Origin: Cucumis sativus | Taxonomy: Eukaryota; Streptophyta; Magnoliopsida; Cucurbitales; Cucurbitaceae | NCBI RefSeq assembly: GCF_000004075.3 | Contig: NC_026657.2 | Coordinates: forward strand, 37,310,732-37,374,731 | Direction: 5' to 3' | Length of the DNA: 64,000 nucleotides | The notes under the pieces: generated by a model | Told to the model about the DNA's origin: nothing | What the model saw: only the letters and a program-made list of their open reading frames with translations | The model's database searches: none | Translations under genes and position numbers: made by a program | Shown: positions 1 to 11,045 of the stretch, one piece after another | Layout: every line of letters starts with the position of its first letter | Numbering within the stretch: the first letter of the stretch is position 1

Positions 1-1880
1 TCTTTTCTCCCCATTTGTTACGAGCTCTCTTGACCTCGCTTACTCCTACTGCTCTCAGGTCCAGTTTTTGAGATTAGGCAATTTTGCTAAGTTTTTACTT
101 TGATGATCTTTATTGTATTGACCCAAAATTATCCCTAACAATAGAGAAAGAAGAGCCAATAGAATTAGATAGTTTATATGGTACAAATTTTATAAACTAT
201 AGAGTAAATAACACGAATTAAATAGCCATTTGAAGACAACTTGAGTTTCAAGAGGCACTATTGAGATATCTGCATTGGACAATACAGTACTAATAACATA
301 AGGAAACATTAATCTTATATTTGATCGACTACTTACATTTTGAGTCTAACGATTTTATAACTTCTTAAACTTCATAAATTATTTCACTTATTTCAAATAT
401 CCGTCTCTGTGTAGATAAAAACCGAAAACGACAATAATAAAAACTTTTTTCAAAATAGTGTTACATAAACTCTGTTAAAGATTATGTCCATTTTTGGAAG
501 AGTAAATTTGAAAGTATTAGTTAATTTTAGAAAGTGAGAGGTTGAGTGAAAACAACTATTGTTAATGGTTGTTTTTGTGGCCAGTGAGCAGTATATGAAC
601 AAATTGTGATGATTAAAAATTTAAACATAAACCATCCAAACTATAATGCTATTTCATTGTAAAATATAAGGGCGTTATGATTATATTGTGGGTTATTTAT
701 GTGAGTTCATGCATTCCAATACATCTAATTAAAATGGTATAAAACTCAAAAGGAATGTACAGTCAAGACTTTGGTTGCAACGCCAGAAGCAAAAAATTCA
801 AAGCAATCAAATTTAATAAAAGTAAAGTTGTATTTAGTATTGTCATACATGCATTTGGTAGTAAATTTAAAATACTTTCTATACTGTTTATAAATTAAAA
901 AATTATTGTCGGTGTCCACTAAAGATTATTTTTTATACCATTATTGTTTTGTAATATTATATAATTTAGAAAAAATTGCATAAACCACCCAAACGATGGA
1001 GTTAGTTACCATTACAACCTAGCTTAAATTTTCAAATTTTATCTAATTGTGTCCATTTATGTTTATCCCCGCTTATTTCTATGGTAAAAATAGTTGTTGC
1101 ACCCTGGCTAAACAAATATCGATTGCTTTTCAAGGTTAACACAGTTTTCTAGTCGAATAGAAAATTTTGAGACCAATCACAAATTGTCACTTTATTTACT
1201 AAATTAACGATGAAAAATACAAATAATTAATTTTGTGACTAATTAAAAAAAATTGACATGTGGTCAAAATTAAAACTGAAAACATAAATTGGTCCATTCT
1301 AATGTTGGATCAAGTTAATTATTTTATTCAATTAAATATTATTATTTGGGTTAAGTTCAATTGAGTCCAAAAATAAGTTTAATTTAGTTAACACAAATTT
1401 ATGTGGTTGAACCTATAAATCTGGTTCATGGACTAACAGACTTAAACTCATAAAGCTGGAGAAGTCTACGGCAACCCTTCAAACAGATGAAGTTTTAAAC
1501 TTTTGGGTCTTACCAATAACTTTTCTAACACATTATTATAAAATCATGTGTTGATGAAGCCAGGCGTAGTGTCATTTTATTGGGTGACAGTTAACAAAAG
1601 TGGGAAAAATGACACAAAAATCTGGAGTTCACCTTTGAAGCACCTAAGCAAACAAGAGTTGGATATGAAAAAAGAAGCATAAGGAATATATGTAATTACA
1701 TAATTACTCATTAATTAATTTGGTCAGTGGATTTTTCATGCCCAACTGGATTAAACAGACGTGTTAATTACTTAATTAATTAATTGTGTTGAAAGGAAAG
1801 AATAATTGTCGGGAAGAAGAAACTACGGAATGAGTTGGCAATATGGAAATACCAAACACAAAGAGAACGTGTGGGCATGT
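1..1880. other. AT-rich intergenic region, left edge
   Basis: No coding region can be supported. The composition is strongly AT-rich, with runs of TTAATTAATT around 1710 and 1770. The first 60 bases are richer in G and C and stay open in one minus-strand frame, so an exon of a gene running off the left edge is possible, but the piece is too short to call. Confidence 0.6.
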
Positions 1881-1892
1881 CGAACCCTGAAC

Positions 1893-1907
1893 TGGGCCCA
1901 AGGCCCA
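1893..1907. promoter_or_regulatory. TGGGCC / GGCCCA (site II-type) pair
   Basis: TGGGCC at 1893-1898 is followed by its inverse GGCCCA at 1902-1907. Such site II elements bind TCP factors and are typical of plant housekeeping promoters. The pair lies about 960 bases before the RCC2-like start codon, rather far for a core promoter. It could instead serve an unseen divergent transcript. Confidence 0.4.
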
Positions 1908-2599
1908 TTATGGCATTTTAGTATGGATTATATTTGGGTTGGTATTAGATAGAGATAAGAGATAACTGGGTCAGGCTCATCGAGGCCTTTTAGTAGCGAG
2001 TCGGGCCGAACAAGTGAGCCGTTAGTGAATGGTGTTTATGATCGAGAAAATTGATAATCACGAGAAACAGTTAATAGGATCACGAGGAGGAGAGCACGTC
2101 GGAGCATTCCAATTTCCGAACCATTCAAACTTCCTTTTACTTTAACTCTTCCTCACGGGTTTTTGCATTTTAATAAATAAATAAAATTTGAAAATTTGAA
2201 AAAAGAAAAAGAAGAAAAAGTATATTCTTAAATGGAAAGATAAAAACGCAGAAGGAGAAGGAACGGTCAAGATTTAGGAAGAAGACAAGACAGACAAGAC
2301 TTGGGATTAAAAAGAGAGAAAATCTCAGAGATAATGACTTAAATGAAAAGTCTTAGGAAACCCAAAAAAAAGAAAAAAAGAAAAGAAAAGAAAAGAAAAA
2401 CAGAGTCCAATAAAATCTATTTATTTCTAATGCCTACTTCTCTTTTTCTCTCTCTATTTGAATTTATTTCCTTTATTAATTGAAAAATCTTAATTCTCGG
2501 AATGCCCAAACAAATCCACCCCACCACTTTTCGGTTTTTGGTTTCTTTTATTTTATCTTAAAAAATTTTCTCTTGCTTTTGCTTTAGCTATTTGCTATT

Positions 2600-2867
2600 G
2601 CTCTTTGCTTCCCATTTGGATTAGGGTTTCTTCTTGCTTCATCTTCTTCTTCGTCTTGGAGTGAAAAAAAAAAAAAAGAAAGGCTGATACCCTTCCCGAT
2701 CTCTTCTACTAGCCGTTAACTTCCCCCCTTTTTCCCGCCAATTTTAGCTTCTCTTTACTTCCTTTTTTCAACCCCTTTGCTTTCCCCTTCCTCCTGTCGT
2801 TTTTTGCTCCCGGTGTCTTTTGGGATTTTTTTTTTTTTTCCGTTGCTCTCTCTGAGCTTGGCGGGAA
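2600..2867 (+). promoter_or_regulatory. Probable 5' leader of the RCC2-like gene
   Basis: The stretch is rich in C and T with several T tracts (for example 2827-2840), as is common in plant 5' leaders, and it runs directly into the ATG at 2868. The transcription start cannot be fixed from the sequence. Confidence 0.4.
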
Positions 2868-5800
2868 ATGTCTACGCTCGATGACGGTTCCAAGGTCGAG
2901 GAGGTTAAGGAGAAGGAAGAGAAAGCAGGGGAGCTTTTGTTTTGTGGTGCTACCTCTTGGGATATAATTGGTCGAAAAAAGGGTCCCGTTGAAGGCAACT
3001 TGGTCTCTCCTACTCGCCTTCGTCCGCTTGTCGGCATTGACATTCGTTTTGTTGCTTCTGGCTGCAGTAAGTTTTTGCCATTCTGTACAGGATTGGGTTT
3101 TTTTTTTTTTTTTTTTGGTTTTGGAATAGATAGAATAGGTTATGTTTGGTTTTTACGTTAGACTTTTTACTCTGAACTAGACAGAGTGGTTGTTTGATGT
3201 ATTTTGTGGTGTGTTCAACTCTGATCCTGCATTGCAGTGAAGTGGTTTTTGACGTTTTGAATGTTAATCTTGGCGTAGCATCGTGTCATTGTGTGGCATT
3301 GGACGTGGAAGGTCGTTGCTATACCTGGGGACGCAATGAGGCATGTTTACTTTCAACTCTGAAGATTAAAGCCATTACATTTTCTTGTATATATATAGTT
3401 TCTTGTCTATTAATTGTAACTTTCCTGAACCATCAAGTGATTTGTGTTCAGAAAGGTCAATTGGGTCATGGAGATTTGATTCAGCGAGATAGGCCTACTA
3501 TAGTATCTGACCTTTCGAAGTATGTTACTATATTTGACGGAGGTTTACTCCATTGGATTTTTTAGGTTTTGTATGCTTTTCTAAGAGTTAATGATGTATG
3601 TGCCAAGGTACAAGGTGGTTAAAGCTGGAGCAGGGAGAAACCACACTGTTGTGGTCACGGAGGATGGAAATTCTCTGTCATTTGGTTGGAACAAACATGG
3701 CCAGTTGGGTTCAGGTTCTATAAAAAATGGTGAGTTGAGTTAATTAGAGTTTTTACTAAAGGCAAATGCTTAACTCTTTATGCTGCATTGTTTAGGTAGA
3801 GAAATCTGAAATGCCCCTTGCAATGGATGTATATGGGAATTGGGTGTCAATGCATCTCCATATGTTATGTTAAATTAATTTGTAACTCACAAATTTTCTT
3901 ATACTTGATCATTGTTTTTTGTTTGTTATTATGTAGAGATTGAGTCATCTCCTGTCCGTTGTCTTGTGTCTGAAGTGAAAACTACTGCTTGTGGGGGTGA
4001 ATTCACTGCGTGGTTAACTTCTATTGAAGGAGCTTCCATACTGTATGGTTTGTGGTTATCTTTACATTTTAATTTTTTAATTGTTCTTGTTGGTTTCTTG
4101 CTTTGTTTCATCCTTCGTCACTCCCTGTAGCAATGGTTATTTTGTCTGTTTGGTTTATTCAGTACTGCGGGTCTTCCTCAATATGGACAGCTTGGTCATG
4201 GAACAGATAATGAGGTACTATACAATATTTTATTACTACTTTTTCTTTTATTCCTTTTGATTTGTATTGAACAAATGGAGAATCTTTCACTGATGTTGTG
4301 AGAAACATTGCATGATGTTCATGGAAGTATTGCAGTCTGCTATGAGATTACCAAGTTTGAGGCACATTTTCGAAATTATTGTTCCAGTGTGGAATCTGGT
4401 TTTTGCGATTTAAATACCCAAACGACCTTTATGGTCTATGTCTGAACCATTAGTTGTGATTGTTGAAGATGTAATTTTTCAACTATTGGCTTCCCTCAAA
4501 GTTTGCTGATTTTTTAACTTTCCATCTATTCCATGGTTATGAACTATAGTACAACGGTGTTTCAAGTGAAATGCTTGTTTGCCCAGCATTTTGTGTGATT
4601 TTATAATGTAGTAGGGTTTTATTAACATTGTGAAAAGTTTTCTGTGATGTGGTCTTGCTGCAACATGTTTTATGGGAATCTGACAGCATTTTAGGCCTTT
4701 TTTTGTTCATGAACCTGAGTACTTGCTGTAATTTTACTTTCTGTATTAATAATCTGCGAGAATTGGTGCATAATTATGCACATTCATCTTTATTTGCGAT
4801 GGTTGCCTAATACCTTGAACACTAATGCACTTGTAATGATAAGATATGCTAAGACTTACTTTTACATGAAGCATTTCTAAAAATGTGATTGCAGTACAAC
4901 ACGAAGGATAGCTCAGTGAGACTTGCTTATGAAGCCCAACCACGCCCTAGAGCAATTGCTTCCCTTGCTGGAGAAAAAATTGTTAAAGTTGCATGTGGAA
5001 CAAATCATACAGGTTTGTCACACAACTTTCCTCTATGATATGCAGCCACTTTGGAACCTGTTGGACAGGTTTGTTAATACTTCCATTTTCTGATATTTAA
5101 TATATCTTTAAATGAAATGCAGTGGCTGTGGATTCTAATGGTTTTGTCTACACGTGAGTGTTTCTTGAGGCTACTTTTTTGACATCTCCTTTGTTTTGTC
5201 AAATTTTGTATACCATGTGGATTTTAATGGCTTCGTTTTGTTGATGTTTACTTCTACTTTTAGGTGGGGTTTTGGCGGTTATGGAAGGTTTGTGATATGA
5301 ATCAGCTTGCATTTGGTTACTTCAAATCCACAACTTGAATACCCTTTCTAGCTCATCTTCTCTTTATCCTCTCACTCTCCACCTCCCCCTCTTTGTCTAG
5401 CTTTTAAATGTTTGTTGACTTTTTTTATGTTTCTATTTGCAGACTTGGGCATAAAGAGCAGAAGGATGAATGGGCTCCTCGACGTGTCGATATATTCCAG
5501 AGGAGAAATACATTGCCTCCTGATGCTATCATTTCAGCGGGGTCTGTGAACTCTTCTTGTACTGCAGGTACCAGTTCTTAACACGAGGGCCTGGACATTA
5601 TTTTGAAAACTGATTTTCAGATTATTTTACGGTTTTCAACTGTTTCTTGTCTGAACTTTCTTTTGGAAGGACGAGGAGTAAGGATATATTTCTGTACTTG
5701 GCTTTCCATTTTACTCTTTGATGATTTGTCATTATTCAATTTTAGTGGTTATATACGCTAAAACAAACCGTTGAATTGTTGCTTTACGAAACAATGTAAA

Positions 5801-7856
5801 TACTTGAAAACAACTAATTGATGCTTCTTCTCTCCCTTTGTGTGTGTGTTTTAAATAAATTACTTCCATTTAGAAAATTCTTCTATCGAGTGAATTTCCT
5901 TTTACCACCACTGCCTTTGAACTTTAAGTTTCTAATAAATCTTCTGTTTGCTATGTATGTTACTCATGCTATGGCATGCCTCAACTTCGTAGTGTTTTGA
6001 ATTGTTATCCACTGATATTTGTGCAACCCTTCACTCATCTGTTTCTTGCTTTTGAGTTTGTTTTTCTTTATTGCCAGAAATCTTCTAGATTTTAAACTCT
6101 TCTGTCTCTTTGTAATTCAAGTATTAGTCTCTTTTTGTAATTATGACGTTGTTTCTGTTAAAAGAAAAAAAGACATGATTTATTGAACTTGAACTTGAGG
6201 TATGATACTAAGCTAGCTTTTTGGTACGTATTGACATTTTTTTTTCCAGGCGGAGGGCAGTTATATATGTGGGGAAAAATAAAAAATGCAGGAGATGACT
6301 GGATGTATCCAAAACCTCTCATGGATTTAAGGTTTTATTCTTTGCTATATGTTGCCTTATGTAGAGTTTTTCTCCCTTTACTTTTATTATGCCTGTGAAT
6401 TTGATTTCTTGTATTGTACCTTTTCTTTGGAATTATTTCATATATTGCTTCTTCAAGCTATGTGCTTGTTTCTTTTTACTCAGTGGATGGAATATAAGAT
6501 GCATGGATTCAGGCAACATGCACCATTTTGTGGGTGCCGATAACTCGTGCATAAGTTGGGGCCATGCACAATATGGAGAGCTTGGATATGGCCCAATGGG
6601 GCAGAAGTATGTCCTATGCCTCTTGCCTCTCTAGTTGTTCATCTTAAATCTTAGCTTATTCCAGCCTCTGCTGTTTAGGTCTTCTGCGTTACCCAAAAAG
6701 GTTGATATCCTGGAGAACATGCATGTCATAAGGTATATTAGTATTTACATGTATAGACTTGTGGCTCTCCTCAAGTATTGTTGGATTTTACAAATTTTCA
6801 TTTTTGTTGTTGTAGTGTTGCATGTGGTGCTGGACACTCTATGGTTGTTGTTGATAGAACAAATGTAGCCGATCGGCTTGATCAGGTAACGATTTAAAAG
6901 TATTTATTCATCAAATGTAGCCAACCGTTGATCGACTTCACACCCAACGACATTTAATTTGCTTTCTAAATATTTTGGTTTCAAGGTAGATATCAATGCA
7001 TTCAAAATGTTATGGGTTTAAGTTAATGGTTTATGGAAATTGTTTTAATTAATTGTAATTAGATTCCACAGATATTCCAGCCTTGTTTGATAAACACTTT
7101 TCTTCTCTATTTTCTGTTTCTTTAATTTTCAGAGCGCAATATTTAGGGACATGTATGAAAAATGAGGGGTTGGAAAACAATTCCAAACATACATCTTTCT
7201 CCTTTTGTTGATGACTACTATTTACCTATCGACAGTCATTTCCTTTTTGGTTTTCATTATACACTACTTTTTTACTTGGGTAAAACTGTAAAAGTATACA
7301 TCTAACTTTTAGTGGATTTGATAACAGCTCGATATACACGATGGCAAAGCTTTTGATGAAGGTACGTGAACACTAGTAATAAACAATATATATGGTTATC
7401 AAGAATAATCAAAGACCGTTTTGGCCTGCGAAAAGTTAGATTACGATAATTATAGTGGGGATTTCGGAGACTGAAGCTGTTATTCTTGATGCAGTGAATG
7501 TGGTATTGGAAGCAGTACCACAGAGTAAAGGTTCAGCCATCAAGCCAAGTTCAAAGGCTGCTAAAGCATCACTGAAGGCCAAAAAGAGGAAGAAGTCAAA
7601 AGATTCATCAGACTCGGAGGAAGAAGAGGAAGAAAATGAAGATGGTGACAGTAGCGATGAGGAGGCCAATGGGCTATCGGATACGAGCGAACAGTATGGG
7701 AGCAAAAGTAAGGGTAGAGGAAAGGGTAGTAAAAAGCCATCCAGTGGTGGGAAAGGCAGTGGTCGTGGACGGGGTCGTCCCCCATCAAACAACAAGAAAC
7801 CAGCAGCTTCTCAAGGAAAAGCAGGAGCTAAGAGAGGTAGACCTCGGAAGACATGA
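2868..7856 (+). CDS. RCC1-repeat protein, RCC2/TD-60 type
   Basis: Sixteen coding exons: 2868-3066, 3279-3340, 3452-3519, 3608-3729, 3937-4042, 4163-4214, 4895-5012, 5123-5153, 5264-5287, 5443-5567, 6250-6331, 6484-6606, 6679-6732, 6816-6885, 7328-7361, 7495-7856. All phases agree and give 543 residues. The blades show RCC1-type motifs (TWGRNEKGQLGHGD, GWNKHGQLGSG, LPQYGQLGHG, TWGFGGYGRLGH, SWGHAQYGELGYG). The N-terminal LLFCGATSWDIIGRK matches the RCC2 branch (human RCC2 has a similar start) rather than RCC1 or UVR8. RCC2 proteins bind chromatin or centromeres and small GTPases; the plant role is not shown here. The C-terminus is an acidic Ser/Glu stretch followed by a basic Gly/Arg/Lys tail with AT-hook-like GRGRPP and KRGRPRK, suggesting nuclear DNA binding. 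Intron 2 (3341-3451) begins with GC. The last acceptor could instead be 7455, adding 13 residues. Confidence 0.93.
3341..3451 (+). other. GC-AG intron in the RCC2-like gene
   Basis: The donor reads GAG|GCATGT and the acceptor TTCAG|AAAGG. Joining them restores the conserved RNEKGQLGHG blade motif in frame. The only GT alternative (donor 3345, acceptor after 3455) is also in frame but replaces the conserved Lys-Gly by Ala-Cys, so GC-AG is preferred. Confidence 0.8.
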
Positions 7857-8200
7857 AGACATCCATTATAGTGTAGGTTTAATTGGTGACCCTTACTTCA
7901 GTTAAAGTGAAGCCAACCACTCTCTTACACCAGACGATGTATCTGCAGTTTTGAGATTATTTCACCATTTATTTTTCAATGATATGATTATTAAGAGATG
8001 TACACTAACTTACCTGATGACATTGATTATTCAGAACTTCAGCAAGTTCTTTTGAGCTTTGAAGGTTTATCGAGTGTAAAAACATTTCGAAATTTTTAGA
8101 GCTAAATGGAAAGTCTCTTTCATGTGATTGCTATTATGTTACCTCATAGACCAGCACTTTCAGCACCTACTGTAATCTTGTTCTTAAAACTTCTGCAATG
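7857..8200 (+). other. 3' UTR and downstream of the RCC2-like gene
   Basis: Non-coding, moderately AT-rich sequence after the stop codon. No sharp polyadenylation signal can be singled out. Confidence 0.4.
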
Positions 8201-8596
8201 GTGAGAACAGGGGACTTTTCAGAAGATTGACCCACAACCATCCGATATTTGGCAAATCTTGCGGAAGTTTGTGCCAGGGCCAATCCGAGCAATCATGTTT
8301 CCTTCAAAAGCAAGGAATGGGAGGAGGGTTCACCTCACTCCTAAGCTGGAATACAGCCATGGGATGAGGGGAGGACCCTCATCTTCAAGGACTCTAACAT
8401 CTCAACCCTCTCTTAGAAAGAGGATGCTGTTGGATTACTGGTTGTGGAGAGCTTGTGCATATTATTCTCCCTTTGTCTTTTTCTGCATCTTTCCAGTTCA
8501 TAAAGCAAGGTTCACAGTAACATCTTATGTTTGCCATATTGGTGACACTGTCACATTCAATTCAAAAAGGAATGAAAGCATAACATGCTACACATC

Positions 8597-8634
8597 GAAC
8601 CGGGTTCAACATATGCTTTAGATAAACCCGGTTC
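8597..8634. repeat. Inverted repeat GAACCGGGTT / AACCCGGTTC
   Basis: Two perfect 10-base arms at 8597-8606 and 8625-8634 with an 18-base loop could form a hairpin at the end of the open stretch that begins near 8205. A rho-type or bacterial terminator is not expected in this genome. Confidence 0.6.
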
Positions 8635-9848
8635 AAAGTATATACAAAATATTTGATTGATTCAAATTTTGAGTTATTTGACATTTGTTATTGTTAGATG
8701 GGTCAGATCCCCAACTACAGTATCTCTAAAGAGAGAGCTTTGGGGGCTTGTGGGGGATCAAGTGGCTTAAACATAAACATACATTGATTCCTTGTGGTCT
8801 TCATAAATTCAAAGTTATGGCCAATTTTAGTACATTACACTTAGAAGGATTCACATGATTCTTCGCAATCAACCCATGTGAGTGTGGCTCCACCAGACAT
8901 CCCATGGTGGGAGGTCCTTCGTCCTAACGGTGAATTGTCATATGACTAATAATATGCTCTGGTTGGTTCTTCAAACATTCTTCACCAACACAATTATTGT
9001 CTCTCTTGTCACGGATTTTGCTTCATTTCAACTCCAAATCCTTTGTTAAATTTAATCTAATCTATTAATTTTCATTCATAATTAGACAGATATTAATATC
9101 TACACTCAATCCAATAGGTCAGAGTTCAAATACATATGTGGTATGATATTTTTGGCAAGTGTTCTGTTATGTTTAAAAAACCAGCACTATAATTGTATTT
9201 TTGGATAAACTTTTAACTTTGATTTAAAATAAATTTTGTGTCTAGCAACAGTATGGTTGGTTATTATGGGCATTAATGTCAACACATGCACAAGTGTGGG
9301 TTATTTCCTGCTATTGGTTGGTGAGTGGTTGCATCTTGGAAGAGGTGTCCTACCAAAAACACATAGTTGTTATTTCATTAAAATAAGAAATATGTATTGG
9401 CACATGAGAAATAGAGTTCTAATTATGCTCAAATTTGGGTTTGTCATAAACAAAGAACGTGAAGGTAATAAGGTTTGGCTAGCCAAGCATATTGGCGAAG
9501 CCTATTATGATTTCATAACCACTCTTGTAAATTTGCACATATTGTTAGTATGATTTTTTTCTTCGAAAAAAGAAAATTCCGATGCCTCTTAAAATATTGG
9601 TTACCTTAGTTCGATATCCTCCATTCTTAATAAAGATTGTGTTTGTACTCAAACCATGGTTTATTAAAGTTTTTCTTCCTAAAAATGTAATCGTGGTTGT
9701 TCAATTTCAAATTTAATTTTATGTCATAATAACCACCTCTCTAAAAATTAATTTTCTACTAGTTTCTTTGACACTCAAATGTTGTAGAAACAAGTAAATT
9801 GTCTCATGAGATTAGTCGAAGTGGATGTAAGCTATGAACATTCACGGG

Positions 9849-9868
9849 TATATATATATATATATATA
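9849..9868. repeat. (TA)n microsatellite
   Basis: Ten uninterrupted TA units, likely length-polymorphic. Confidence 0.9.
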
Positions 9869-11045
9869 AAATAATTTCATATAATTTTAGTTTTCAATTG
9901 CTTATATGTTACAGATTATTGAGACATTGTTAGTTTCAACCCTCGACCTCCTTATATCTCTTATTGCGTTATGAAAATGATAATCTTGCACTAAAATAAC
10001 GATTCACTAAAACATGATGAATAATGGTTGTGGGCTTGGATGTGAAACACATCTCCTACTTAGATGGTGATGTTGGATGAATGTTGAAATAGGGAAAAGA
10101 CTACATATTAATAATTTGTGTGATTGAATCAAATAATATGAATGGAAAGAAAAGAAAAATAGATTAAAAAGAAAAAAGAAAAGAGAAATGAAAAGAAAAT
10201 GATAGAAAGTATATAAGATAAAATTAAAAGATGACAGAAAATAGGTGATTGATCTGAAATTAATGTATTTAAGTAAGTCTTAAAAAATGGTCTCCAAGTA
10301 GAGGTACATCCATTGCCGCCAATTTCATTGAGTCTCACTGTCTTTGTCCATATTACTCTGTCACACATTTTCTGTCTCCTTCATTTCCAATCTTCCCCAT
10401 CTCACACATGTGGTAAAATAATTGGGGACCTCAATCTCACTATTAATATCCAATATTATTTTATACTATTTTTTTAAATTTCTATTATTGTTATTTTAAA
10501 AAATGAAAATCATGAACAAAATTAGTGGCATTAATCTAGAAATCTTCCGTCCCATCTAATCTCTTTTAATCTCTCTATTTTGTACATATTATTTTATTAA
10601 ATTGAATTCATTTATTTGATTTATTATTGCTGAAATTATAGAAGCAATAATTTAATTGTATAATTGAACAGTGAAAGAGATTGAAAAACACAAAAGTATA
10701 TATAACCACATGATATTTTATTAAATTAATTAAAACGATATTTGACTTAGTAAGCGTAATTGATCGCGAGAAATTGTGGAGAAAATGAAAGATTAATTAT
10801 TTTTATGTACAATAGTTGAAAGTTGAAAGGAGGCCATAAGCCTTTCTTCCTCGGCTACCTCACTCTCCTCTCGCTGCTTCTCTTCTGCTGCTACGGATTT
10901 CAAATGCCTAAATTTTGTTGAATTTAGTCGCCTTTTCAGTTCCAGATTCCTCTTTTTGGTGCTCCCGATGCTACTCTATTCGTGGAGGGTTTCTGTTTTT
11001 CGTCTTCTAGATCTCTGAAAACAGTGGGCGAGAGGTTTTGTAGCT

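Larger units (their letters stand above)
8201..10830. other. Intergenic region between the RCC2-like and IQD genes
   Basis: No gene is supported. An open stretch at 8205-8621 has coding-like composition but no recognisable domain. A perfect 10-bp inverted repeat (GAACCGGGTT / AACCCGGTTC) lies at 8597-8606 and 8625-8634. A (TA)n run lies at 9849-9868. The rest is AT-rich. Confidence 0.5.

Noticed and set aside
1..60. Minus-strand open stretch at the left edge, possible exon
   Set aside because: Only about 18 codons; no motif and no clear splice acceptor.
7436..7795. Long minus-strand frame opposite the RCC2-like tail
   Set aside because: Mirror of the Ser/Glu/Lys/Gly-rich C-terminal exon; low-complexity shadow.
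9236..9553. 105-codon plus-strand frame
   Set aside because: No ATG at its start, no known domain, AT-rich composition like its flanks.
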